Below the pieces are notes generated by a model. It was given only the letters and a program-made list of their open reading frames with translations. It was not told the origin of the DNA and searched no databases. Positions 12,801 through 23,097 of a stretch of DNA of 64,000 bases are shown here, in pieces (position 1 is the first letter of the stretch; each line of letters opens with the position of its first letter). The stretch lies in assembly GCA_012295275.1 (NCBI GenBank), contig CM022677.1:23462253-23526252 (forward strand), read 5' to 3'. This DNA is from Chrysomallon squamiferum. Lineage: Eukaryota > Mollusca > Gastropoda > Neomphalida > Peltospiridae. The translations under genes and the position numbers were made by a program.

Positions 12801-15800
12801 CAGTCTCACACATACACATACACATACACAGACGCATACACAGACACACACACACATACACACACAGACACACACACACACACACTAAAATATAAGCTAA
12901 AACGAATTAACTAAATTAATACACAACAACAACGACGACCACGACGACTACAACGACAACAACAAAAATAATAATAATAAAGTTAAATTGAAAACAGAAG
13001 TGCCATGTATAACAGAACATTAAACTTAGTAATTATCGTTTTAAGTCGATGGTGGATGGGCATCTTGGGAAACTGATCAATCGATGTGTGCGGTTTCGTG
13101 TGGAAATGGTAGTGAACACACGATTTATAAAAGGCAATGTACAAATCCAGAACCACAACACGGAGGAAACGATTGTGTAGGTCAAACAACGAAAACTAGT
13201 GTCTCTGGTAGCTGCTGGGAAAGATATTGTCCAGGTAAAAAAATCGTGCTGTTTTCCTTGTCACTGTTAGTTAATTTTGAGAGACATTTATGTGCGCATA
13301 CAGAAAGAAACAGTGTGGTGGTGAGAGCTTGTTAGACGAGCGTAGAAAGAACAGCATTAGCATAAAGCTTTTTTATGACATCTTATATTTAATCTAGTAA
13401 CAATTCATGTGTTGATGATACATACTCATCTTTAGAGGACCCTCCCCAAAAAAAAAAAAAGAATAGAAAATACAAAAAAAAAAAAAAAAAAAAAAAGTAA
13501 AGTAAATAAAGAAAAATAAAGAAAATAAGAAAAACGAAATGTCTCTTTTCAGTTCTGTATATTCGTGAGGTTAAAAGATGCCATACATGTGCAAAATGGC
13601 CCAGTTAAGAGAACATAAAATATCACGTTTTAAAGAAATGTTTAATTGGTACCTGTGGCTTTTTGTTTAAAACAGTAACTTTGCTGGAAAGGTGGAAAAG
13701 GTTGTGGCAAACAAATGATTGTCAAATAGTGTAACACGTCAAGTAAGATCATTATCTCCTGATAAAGATAGTTACGTAGCTATAAGATGTGATACAGATT
13801 AACTGTCGTAGAACACTTATAAAGGCTAGATTGTTCTTGTATCATATTGGATATGAATAAATGAGTTCAGAATGACTTAAATCCATAAGTAAATCATTCT
13901 TTTCATAGACGTCTTCACCATCATCAAGGAACCAGTCTCTATTCAAAGGGTACTACATCCATCCTTGTTTATTATTTAATTACAAGTACTTTGTGCACTT
14001 TGATCATCTAGAAATTGAATAGCAATATATTTGACTTCAAAGTATCTTTTGATTAATTCACTTTTGTACAATTTGAGCCAACTAATTGTAAGACAAAACG
14101 GAAAAAGCATTACATCGAAGGAAGTACTGTGTAATTATATTTTTCAGTTAACGGTGGATGGACATCTTGGGAAATATCTGGGTCTGAATGTAGCGTTACC
14201 TGTGGGCAGGGTAATCAGCAGACGGTTTATAGTAGGCAGTGCACGAATCCACAACCACAGCATGGTGGAGATGATTGTGCAGGGGAATCTACAAAGCAGG
14301 ATGTTTCAGGTGACTGTCAGGAACAAGACTGTCCAGGTATTCAATTTGTGATTAGATTCATTTATTAATTATTTGAAAATACACATATGTTGGTGTTTTC
14401 CTGAAAGATATACTTATATATTTTTTTAATCCAGTGATACCATTAACATTTTGTTTCAGTTTATTAGGAAGGAAGTGATGAAATTTCATAAATTTCATTT
14501 TTGGTATGTTTATCTTCTTTTTATATGCAGCTAAAATCTGCTAAAATAGTTTTCAGAAACGTTTTACTTTTAATTTATAATGAAAAGTAGAAATATGTAT
14601 GCTCTGTGTCATGGTCCGTTCATTAAGGTGTGGTAATTTCCATGTCTGAATAATCCGAAGAGATTCAGAAGGAGGAGCTACAGCTGTCTAGTAGGGATTC
14701 CCTGGTCAGGTAAGGCAACAGACTAATTAATGTATGGGAGAAAGCTACTGGCAGTGGGGGAAGTAAAAATAAGACAAAGGAAAATACATGAAAGCTACGA
14801 AGTGTAAAACAATGGAAGGTACCTCAAAGAGAATGATATCACACAGCTTCTCTAACAATCAACCTGCTGGCCAAACGTTGCAGTAGCCAGTTATCAGTCA
14901 TTGATTATGGACCAATTAAATTTAGTGTAGATCTCAACCATAAATGGGATTACTGTAAAATGTCGCAAAGACGGAATTTAAAAAGGTGAACTGGGTGGGA
15001 ATCAGATAATAAAAGAAAGAAAATCAGCTAAAACGGACTTATGAACAGTAAGACCAATAACATTCCAGTGCAATATACTGTTCCTGCTTGGAAGAGAAAC
15101 ACCTTTTCTTCTAGGAATTATCAAAACGGCAGCCAAGTCAAAATTGGTAGGAATCCCTCTTACCATATAGGGAAAACGCATCCCCTCAAAATCTGTGGTT
15201 TCAGGATTATACTGATGGATCAGTTGACAAAGCTCACAAATAGAGGCGGATGATATTTGGTCATCCTCAAAAATAAAGAAATTTGAAACACACATAGAAA
15301 CATACATCATCATCATCATAATCATTTTACTTTCTAAACTTTTCTCTCAGTAACAAACAGTAAAGTGATGTTCTAAAATTTACGTACGAAAATGGTTTCT
15401 ATTATTGATATTAAATTGATTTAAGCGGTGGATGGAGGATGGACTTCGTGGATAATTACCTTTATCCCTTGTCCACAGACGTGTGGACCTAAAAAACGCG
15501 TCTTCAGCACCACTGTCAAAGAACGACAGTGCACGAGACCACCACCGCAGTATGGAGGACGTCGTTGTAGTGGGGCTAGTGCAGAAACAAGAATGGAGTA
15601 TTGTCGTATTCCTGAGTGTCCTGGTAATTATACTATTATTACAGTTTATTTGTATTTATTTAATTATTTGTTAGTGCTTGGTTATATTTTGTGTTAGGTA
15701 ACACATCACATAACTGTGACAATAGTTTTGAATGTTAAAGAGCCTCTCTGAAATGTTATGTGTATGTAAAATAAGAGAAATTGGAAAGGATTTGTTTTCG

Positions 15801-15969
15801 TGCAGTTTATATCAGTGAAGTGTGGCGTCCTTGTACAGAATATTTGGTTAAAGCATTAATAATAATTAATAGAAATAGCCAACAATAAGACGAAGTCTTC
15901 GGTAAGTAAGCACGTAAAAAAAAAAATAAAAAAAAAAAAAAAAAAAAAAAATAAAATAACAATAACAGT

Positions 15970-16011
<42 letters not shown>

Positions 16012-16572
16012 AGGAGGAAAGAAAATAAAAGAAATTGTATATATAAAAGTTTGAAATATTTTACCATACAAACCATACAAACTTTTAAAACATAATCAAT
16101 GACTGTGGTACTAACGTCAGCAATAAATAAAAAAAAAAAAATAATAATAATAATTCAGCTGGATTCGAGTATAGACTGTTTATATTATTTTTATTTATTT
16201 TAAAAATACTGGAATCTGTATGTAATTTACAAAATAAAAGTGACATGTAGAATGGATTTTTGGGGGGATGAATAATATACGAGTTTTAAAACATTTTATA
16301 TTTGTGTAGTGGAATTAACCACGTTTCTTTTTGGATTGTTTGCGCGCGCGAAAACACACCCACACACAGACACACACACACACTCTATGATTAATAAATA
16401 TCTTACATTTTAATAAATGATATTTCGAATATAGAAATATTTTTAATTATTTTCTTTTTTTCTTTTTTTTTTTTTTACTTCAGAATCAGTAATGATGAAA
16501 GGTATGTTATCTTTTTATTTCTTTTAAAATTTATAAAATGGTCTTAAATAAATTTGAAATCCACTGATATTA

Positions 16573-16627
<55 letters not shown>

Positions 16628-17463
16628 GTTTAAAAATAAATAAAGAAGAAATATTGGTAATGAGTTAAATCTGAGATATGATAATTTGATGAAATGGAAT
16701 TTCCAGTTCAAGATGTTTAAAATATTCCAGCCTTTGCTTCACGATCTGATCTCCATGTAACAGATCGTGATGTAATAAATCTCTGTTACATGATATGCAG
16801 AACAGTCTGGTCTTTATTAACACATTTCTGTAATTTATGTTCAGAATAATAATCTTTTTTATTAGCTTGTTCTTAAATGTCATTTTGTGGTTAAGGTGTG
16901 TGAGATTAATGTTTGAATGCATTCAGTATTCACTCAGAGTTTAGCTCATACATATTTATTTGTATAAACAAAAATAATAATACTTTCAGGAGGCAGGAGT
17001 GAAGACATTGCAGTACCAATAGTGATGGTTGTCTTGTTTGTTGCGTTCGGATTAGCTGTTTTTACTTACTACAGGTGAACACCATTAACAGTAGCAAAAG
17101 ATATCTTCTTTTTGTTGTTGTTGTTGTTGTTTTTCTTTGGTTTAATTATTAATAGTAGTGAGTTATTAGTGAAATCATACGTAACACCATTACTTAGAGT
17201 GCATATACAGAATGCTGCAAACAAAACCAAGCACTAAATTATATTGTTTCAGTTACTTTGAAGGATGATGACGTCTTAACATGCTTTAATTATATAAACA
17301 TTTGCTTTTTCTTATTATTTATTTTGTGCTTGGAATGCAAGCATACAAGTATTATTATTATTTTTCATTTTTAAGGACGCTAGATAAGTGGAACAGAGAC
17401 AACGAAGAACTTACCCAGAAATGGCTTGAAAAAGGTGGCCATGAAAATTATGCAATGGCTTAA
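3248..17463 (+). CDS. Gene A: type I membrane protein with up to eleven TSP1 modules (16 coding exons)
   Basis: Start and stop of the assembled CDS; individual exons are listed separately. Order: signal peptide (exon CDS from 3248), A1, A2, 8-codon mini-exon, A3 to A11, 6-codon mini-exon, TM exon, tail exon with TAA at 17461-17463. All ectodomain exons are phase 1-1; the TM-to-tail junction is phase 2. Exon lengths sum to 2310 nt, giving 769 aa, or 705 aa if the donor-less exon A5 is skipped. Modules show the usual WxxW, CxxTCG, GGxxCxG and six-cysteine pattern of TSP1 repeats. The single hydrophobic segment near the C-terminus and short basic-then-acidic tail predict a surface protein with extracellular N-terminus. 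No catalytic domain is seen. Related architectures are often named coadhesin-like or hemicentin-like by similarity; I cannot assign an orthologue. Confidence 0.85.
3519..3692 (+). CDS. Gene A exon: TSP1 module A1
   Basis: Acceptor TCATTAG ends at 3518; donor GTAATT at 3693; phase 1-1. Reads EGLWTEWVSESETCSTPCGS and on to a CVYRYC ending, with six cysteines. An acceptor 15 nt upstream would bring in an in-frame TAG, which fixes the start. It lacks the GGxxC motif of most modules and has SPGSVDC instead. Confidence 0.88.
3763..3853. repeat. (AG)n microsatellite in the A1-A2 intron
   Basis: About 90 bp of AG. The duplicate intron in gene B keeps only a short remnant near 23547-23576, so this intron has changed length quickly. 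Confidence 0.95.
3998..4177 (+). CDS. Gene A exon: TSP1 module A2
   Basis: Acceptor TTGCAG ends at 3997; donor GTAATA at 4178; phase 1-1. Contains PGRWGVWFN, CDSTC, RQCNPPPRNGGRYCTG and a CSDDYCDP ending, with all six cysteines in TSP1 order. The second tryptophan motif is weak (W-G-V-W). Confidence 0.9.
4383..4406 (+). CDS. Gene A exon: 24-nt mini-exon (linker)
   Basis: TTTCAG acceptor, 24 nt, then a GTGAGT donor; phase 1-1. Encodes ATRMRMEY between modules A2 and A3. Gene B has the same exon at 24099-24122 with two amino-acid changes, which supports it as real coding sequence. Confidence 0.75.
4569..4730 (+). CDS. Gene A exon: TSP1-like module A3
   Basis: Acceptor TTCCAG ends at 4568; donor GTATGT at 4731; phase 1-1. 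Reads GSWSNWTITNNKTCQANC, then RRECRPNIDKCPG, then SCTGGLC. Six cysteines are kept but the CG and GG motifs are gone, so this is a short divergent module. NWT and NKT are N-glycosylation sequons. Confidence 0.85.
4731..7281 (+). other. Long intron A3-A4
   Basis: About 2.5 kb with no further TSP1 exon visible on either strand. If the intron is retained, the A3 frame stays open to TGA at 5057-5059. It contains a dispersed repeat (about 6505-6720) that recurs at 26188-26400 and, split, at 28647-28770 plus 29487-29545. Confidence 0.7.
7282..7464 (+). CDS. Gene A exon: TSP1 module A4
   Basis: Acceptor TATCCAG ends at 7281; donor GTAAGA at 7465; phase 1-1. Classical module: DGGWSSWTRDEKTCSVTCGP, then RECNNPAPSNGRDCEG, then SCETVACPS. 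CSVTCG fits the O-fucosylation consensus and WSSW the C-mannosylation pattern known for TSP1 repeats. The closest relatives are B4 and gene C module C1. Confidence 0.93.
7747..7938 (+). CDS. Gene A exon: TSP1 module A5 with destroyed splice donor
   Basis: Acceptor ATTAAG ends at 7746. Reads DGGWSSWIQSEGQCSKTCGV, then NNPAPQNGGKPCPP, then CNEGPCH. Where its paralogue B5 has A|GTAAGA (27621/27622), this copy has A|ATAAGA at 7938/7939. With no GT the exon is probably skipped, which keeps frame. If not spliced, the frame stops at 8010-8012 after a hydrophobic stretch. The coding part is otherwise intact. Confidence 0.75.
8208..8393 (+). CDS. Gene A exon: TSP1 module A6
   Basis: Acceptor ATTAAG ends at 8207; donor GTAAGA at 8394; phase 1-1. 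Reads DGGWSSWTRSEGSCSVTCGP, RQCNNPAPENGGNNCEG, CESVPCAS. Its closest relative is not at the equivalent place in gene B but at the 3' end of B (47129-47311). Confidence 0.93.
8918..9109 (+). CDS. Gene A exon: TSP1 module A7
   Basis: Acceptor TTTAAG ends at 8917; donor GTGATA at 9110; phase 1-1. Reads DGGWSSWEEGHSECSNTCGN, RQCTNPEPQHGGKDCPG, and a SSSCWERHCPG ending. The paralogue is B6 (27907-28098); A9 and A10 share the PEPQHGG or PQPQHGG signature. Confidence 0.92.
9110..11366 (+). other. Intron A7-A8
   Basis: About 2.3 kb without a recognisable exon, RNA gene or transposon protein on either strand. Short GT-rich runs occur near 9660 and 9740. Confidence 0.7.
11367..11561 (+). CDS. Gene A exon: TSP1 module A8
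   Basis: Acceptor ATGCAG ends at 11366; donor GTAATT at 11562; phase 1-1. Reads NGGWNSWTKTYSPCMLTCGP, then RQCIRPPPKYGGHSCIG, then CDVPLCP. The RPPPxYGG signature is shared only with A11. Confidence 0.92.
11562..13045 (+). other. Intron A8-A9
   Basis: About 1.5 kb with no exon seen. A poly-A run lies near 12319-12341 and a (CA)-rich run at about 12808-12886. Confidence 0.7.
13046..13234 (+). CDS. Gene A exon: TSP1 module A9
   Basis: Acceptor TTTAAG ends at 13045; donor GTAAAA at 13235; phase 1-1. Reads DGGWASWETDQSMCAVSCGN, RQCTNPEPQHGGNDCVG, SCWERYCPG. Clearly an A7-type module. Confidence 0.92.
14148..14336 (+). CDS. Gene A exon: TSP1 module A10
   Basis: Acceptor TTTTCAG ends at 14147; donor GTATTC at 14337; phase 1-1. 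Reads NGGWTSWEISGSECSVTCGQ, RQCTNPQPQHGGDDCAG, DCQEQDCPG. An A7-type module. Confidence 0.92.
14337..15425 (+). other. Intron A10-A11
   Basis: About 1.1 kb. The stretch 14590-15330 is less AT-rich than its surroundings and may be an old inserted element, but no protein or terminal repeat is recognisable. Confidence 0.5.
15426..15623 (+). CDS. Gene A exon: TSP1 module A11 with shifted acceptor
   Basis: Reads VDGGWTSWIITFIPCPQTCG, RQCTRPPPQYGGRRCSG, CRIPECP; donor GTAATT at 15624. In the paralogous exon A8 the acceptor is ATGCAG; here the same place reads AAGCGG, so that AG is lost. The AG three bases upstream (15424-15425) can serve instead and keeps frame, adding one codon. Confidence 0.88.
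15916..16009. repeat. Low-complexity A-rich stretch
   Basis: Two long A-runs with little other sequence between, in the intron after A11. Confidence 0.9.
16484..16501 (+). CDS. Gene A exon: 18-nt mini-exon (stalk)
   Basis: A T-rich tract and CTTCAG end at 16483; 18 nt; then a GTATGT donor. Phase 1-1, encodes ESVMMK. Gene B has similar mini-exons before its TM exon (48336-48356 and 48958-48975), which supports this call. Confidence 0.65.
16575..16627. repeat. (TAA)n microsatellite
   Basis: Perfect ATA run in the intron before the TM exon. Confidence 0.95.
16990..17074 (+). CDS. Gene A exon: transmembrane segment
   Basis: Acceptor TTTCAG ends at 16989; donor GTGAAC at 17075. Enters in phase 1 and leaves in phase 2. 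After GGRSEDIAVP comes the hydrophobic run IVMVVLFVAFGLAVFTYY, then an arginine completed by the next exon (stop-transfer side). Same 85-nt length and phase as the gene B TM exon (49255-49339). Confidence 0.93.
17376..17463 (+). CDS. Gene A last coding exon: cytoplasmic tail
   Basis: Acceptor TTTAAG ends at 17375; TAA at 17461-17463. Encodes 28 residues after the split arginine, starting TLDKWNRDNEEL and ending GGHENYAMA. The C-terminal NYA-Met/Leu-Ala/Ser is shared with gene B (VNYALS), so the near-terminal tyrosine may be functional, for example as a phosphorylation or sorting site. That is an inference. Confidence 0.9.
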
Positions 17464-17950
17464 CTTTGAAGATAAATATTGCCAAATATAGTTGTTTCAT
17501 TATAATTATTCTTGTCAGAGAGAACATTTTGAGATCAAATGTTATATTTTAATTTTATCTGTATTTGTTCAGATCTTTTAATAATAAAAATAGCATAAAA
17601 ATATTTAAAGATATTAGAAAGGTGAAAATTCTGAATAAACTAAGTTTGTTTATTTCTGTTAGAATGTAATTTCTGATTTTTCTATTGTTTGCTAATTAAT
17701 TTGTTTTATCGAAATTGCTTTAAACTTTTATCAGATATATATAAATATATATAATTTGACATATTAAATGTTATGTTCTTGATTTCAGTGTTTTATCAAA
17801 TTATTCTATATCTGTTTTTAAAATCTTTGTTTTTACATATTTTGATTGTTAAATAATTTCTCCATTCATTAGGTGTTTACAATATATTTTCTCTGTGATG
17901 GCCAATGTGTCCTGATTGAAATAATAAAGTTTATTTTATAAAATGAATCA
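17464..17950 (+). other. Gene A 3' UTR with polyadenylation signals
   Basis: AATAAA hexamers lie at 17634-17639 and 17923-17928. The second is followed by a T-rich stretch. The real cleavage site cannot be seen from the sequence. Confidence 0.6.
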
Positions 17951-18111
17951 TTCTTATTATTAATTTGATCATTTAAGACAGAAAAACCTCTGATTGTAAT
18001 GTCTTGCCCATATGCAACATTATTTTGCTGACAGAAAAGGGAAGTCAGACATGTATATACATCAGATCTCAAAATGCTTTCTTAAGCAGAAAGATTTTTA
18101 ATCTTGTTTCT

Positions 18112-18226
18112 TCAATGTTTCTCTATTTGTGTCACTGGATTGTCATAAGCTATAAAGTCTTTATCCATTTTCTTTTCGTAGAGTGGATGTTCCATATTTG
18201 TTTCTGGCCCTTCACGGTTCTGCATC
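18112..18226 (-). pseudogene. Orphan C-type cytoplasmic tail exon (antisense, after gene A)
   Basis: On the minus strand ATTTCAG precedes 18226 and TGA lies at 18114-18112. Encodes WMQNREGPETNMEHPLYEKK and then FIAYDNPVTQIEKH. Nearly identical to the gene C tail exon (55073-55187), with which it shares length and phase. No TSP1 exon follows upstream on this strand, so it is part of a truncated copy. The frame is intact, so it could still be used if a distant promoter existed. Confidence 0.85.
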
Positions 18227-18492
18227 CTGAAATGAATATGATAAAATAATTAATTAGTTTTAAAATATATTGTACATTTTGCATAGAATTTAAAAATATA
18301 TATATTGGAAATAACACTGAACAATTGCTTTGGGAGAGATAGTGCATGGCAAAGGGATTTAATCACATGACCAAAGCAATGAACATCATCACTGAGAATA
18401 TCTAACTGATTTATGTTTTCCTGTGTAAGACGTGATGAAATATACCTTGCTGTTAATTGATTATATGTAGATGGCAAAGCTACTGAAATTAC

Positions 18493-18580
18493 CATTTTAG
18501 TACGGCAAGGATAGAAATTACAGTCACAGCCACTGCACCAAATAAACCAGTAATGATATAGAGGTAAAGAGTTTGAAAAG
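18493..18580 (-). pseudogene. Orphan C-type transmembrane exon
   Basis: Minus-strand acceptor CCTCAG precedes 18580; donor GTAATT follows 18493; phase 1 in, 2 out. Encodes AFQTLYLYIITGLFGAVA and on to ILAVLKW, the same TM segment as gene C (55454-55541). Homology with the gene C locus runs from about 17987 to the (AG)n repeat and ends there, before the stalk exons. Confidence 0.85.
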
Positions 18581-18642
18581 CTGAGGAAATACAAGTAAAT
18601 GAAAATAACATGTGATCATATATTGAATGGTATATGTTTGTT

Positions 18643-20358
<1,716 letters not shown>

Positions 20359-21179
20359 TATGAAAATAAGCTACTCACATTTCCTTCGTAAACACGTTAC
20401 TGTAGTTTTGTTTGTTGAACATAGTATGTGGCCATGTTGTCAGTGTTCAGTCAGAGATGTATCTGCAACAAAGGTGTACATACTCTGGCAGTAAATGGTA
20501 TCATTACAAAGACTTGCTGAACAAACAAGTTATTACCAATGTGTCTGCAACAAAGGTGTAAATACTCTGGCAGTAAATGGTATCATTACAAAGACTTGAG
20601 AACAAACAAGTTATTACCAATATTTGTGGTGCGTCTGTATAATATAAAATGCAAAACATTTAATTTAAAAATTTTGTAATTAACGCATAGCTAAATATCA
20701 ACACGTTAAGATTTATTTTTGAATTTTTTTATTTCTCTACTCATAATTTGGTCTATGTATTTTCATTATATTACTACTACTACTACTACTATGATTAAAT
20801 ATATTTACAAATAAGATATACCACTTCATTTCAGGAACGATGACACTGACAGATATAACTACTCTTATAGTGCATCTATGTTAATCCATTTTATATCAAC
20901 GTTAATAATAGTCCTTGTTTCAGTGTTGATCTTAACGGCTCAACCGATTCATCTTCTCTGCTGCAGCTTCATCCTTACTAACACACACACATACACGAAT
21001 ATACACAAACACATACATACATACATACACACAATTAATAAAGAAACAGGTCAATATACCGTTTGACGTCATAGGTGAGATTTGCTGAAAATAATGCCCT
21101 AACAGCGGGAAACATAAAACTTTACTAAGATAATAATCTATAACTGATGTAGAAAACTGAAATGAAGATGAAAACTTCA

Positions 21180-21290
21180 GACTATGGTTTTGGATCATTG
21201 GATAATCAGCGGTCTGCATGAAAGAACATGTACTGGACCCCCAACTACAAATGGAGGAAAACACTGCACAGGGCCAGATAGGCACAGAAG
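21180..21290 (+). pseudogene. Relic Z-type TSP1 exon upstream of gene B
   Basis: Duplicate of the relic at 853-992. It shares the same internal deletion and TGA and has a further deletion near 21282 that removes the stretch encoding MKNIT and shifts the frame. Confidence 0.75.
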
Positions 21291-22398
21291 TGCTTTATAA
21301 GAGAATATTTTAAATTCGTATAGTTTTTGTTTTGTATGTACACGTCAGTTACAAGGATAATTTTACTCTAATGTCTAGAAATGTATTTTAGAGTTGTTCA
21401 GAACAACAGATAATTTTCCGATTTTCAGAATGTAAGAACATTTGGAAACTGCCAATGATAAAAAAACTGTAGATGCAGTTTAAATAAATAACGATAATGG
21501 ACTGTTATAGAAGTAAAAGTCTAAAATATATATATTTTTCAAATTTTTTTTTTTCTGTTAAAAATAAAACAAAATTTAATTTCTTTTCTTGACATATTCT
21601 TGAAAAATTAAATATATTAATGTTTAACTGTTTTCTTGGGATTGTTAGAAATTAATGTAAAGTTGTATTGAGAAGGTATTTTCAAAACTGAGAAGTAACA
21701 GAGGGCATCAGTTAAACGTGCCTAACTAAACATAATGTCCGTTGTGCTGAATTTTTGGTCATGTAATAAAAGTTAATAAAAGAAAATTAAATGTAGTGGG
21801 TGAGAGCAGAACATAGCATATATATTCATATAGTTGTGTGTTAAAGTCATAATATCCATGATGTCCATGGTGCTGAATTCATTAGCTCTAAAAGTATAAA
21901 TATAAATGTAAATATAAATACCATTTAACAATATAAATTTAGAAGTGACACACAATGATGTAAAAATGACTAAGATATAAAACTACTAACACGCATAGTA
22001 TCAACATTTTGCCACCACTTTCTAGGTTATGACGGCACCTCATTATAATGGCTTTTGGGTCAGGACTAAATATTGGTGAAACAACCAGTTTGTCATATAT
22101 TTTATTTATGGCGACGACATAATTTTCCATAGCCAAACTAACAAAACCTGAGTTTCCAAAACTTTTAAGGTCCTGGAAAACGCTGTAACGAATTTCCAAA
22201 ACGCGTACGAACCCCGTGAATGAATATCTGAGCAGAAGACAAAAGAGCACGGTATAAAGTAAAAGGCAGCGGAAATCCGAAAAGGACACTTCTCATTCTC
22301 TAAATATATGTTAATAAAATTATGAGAGATTAAAAAAAAATGGAGTTATCTGCCTTTTAACAATAGGAGGTAAAATGTGAATTACAAATAAACAACAT

Positions 22399-22399
<1 letters not shown>

Positions 22400-22447
<48 letters not shown>
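22400..22447. repeat. (TAA)n microsatellite
   Basis: Partner of the run at 2583-2644. Confidence 0.93.
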
Positions 22448-22448
<1 letters not shown>

Positions 22449-22483
22449 TTTTTAACCATATAAACCGTAATGATTAATAAATT

Positions 22484-22598
22484 ATTCACCGATGTTTATT
22501 TTTGATGTTGCAGTGAATTAGTAAATCGAATTATTCTTCATCTTTAAAAACCGCATTTTACGCCTTATCTTTCTTCCAGTGACTGCAGACGACATCGG
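22484..22598 (+). promoter_or_regulatory. Conserved upstream block of gene B
   Basis: Same block as at 2686-2801 with only a few substitutions. It lies about 445-560 bp before the start codon. Confidence 0.6.
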
Positions 22599-22868
22599 AA
22601 ATCATCAAGTTTGTTTTGTAAAACTGAGCATAAAAATATTATAAAAATATAGTGAGGAAATTAACATTTAAACCTAGTCAGGCAAATGTGTGGACTGCTC
22701 GATTCATGAATTTATTAATTTGGTTTGTGCCGTGCTTGATCTAATATTCCAAACAAGAATCCAGCAAGATTTTTCCACGATTGTTCAGTTTTTAGATTAT
22801 AATATTAAAGTGTTTTATTAAAAAAAAAAAAAAAAAAAAAATAGGGGAAAAAAAAAAACAACAACAAC

Positions 22869-22914
<46 letters not shown>

Positions 22915-23029
22915 ATAGCGAACCAAACAGAAAAAAAAAAAAAAAAAAAAAATTGAAATGAAGATCTGAACTAGAAAACAAAGATTACATAATATAAATA
23001 GTAATATTCCATCATTCCTTATATTGCAG

Positions 23030-23097
23030 AAAAAGAAACTAAATGAGCTTTGTTATTATAATACAACTGCTTTTCAATGGATTCCTCACATCAAGAG
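23030..23097 (+). CDS. Gene B exon: signal peptide
   Basis: Acceptor TTGCAG ends at 23029; ATG at 23043; donor GTAATG at 23098. Encodes the same MSFVIIIQLLFNGFLTSR as gene A. Confidence 0.9.

Noticed and set aside
18250-18594. Longer minus-strand frame over the orphan TM exon
   Set aside because: It reads the TM exon in the wrong frame and runs through an intron; the splice-consistent frame gives the conserved TM and tail.
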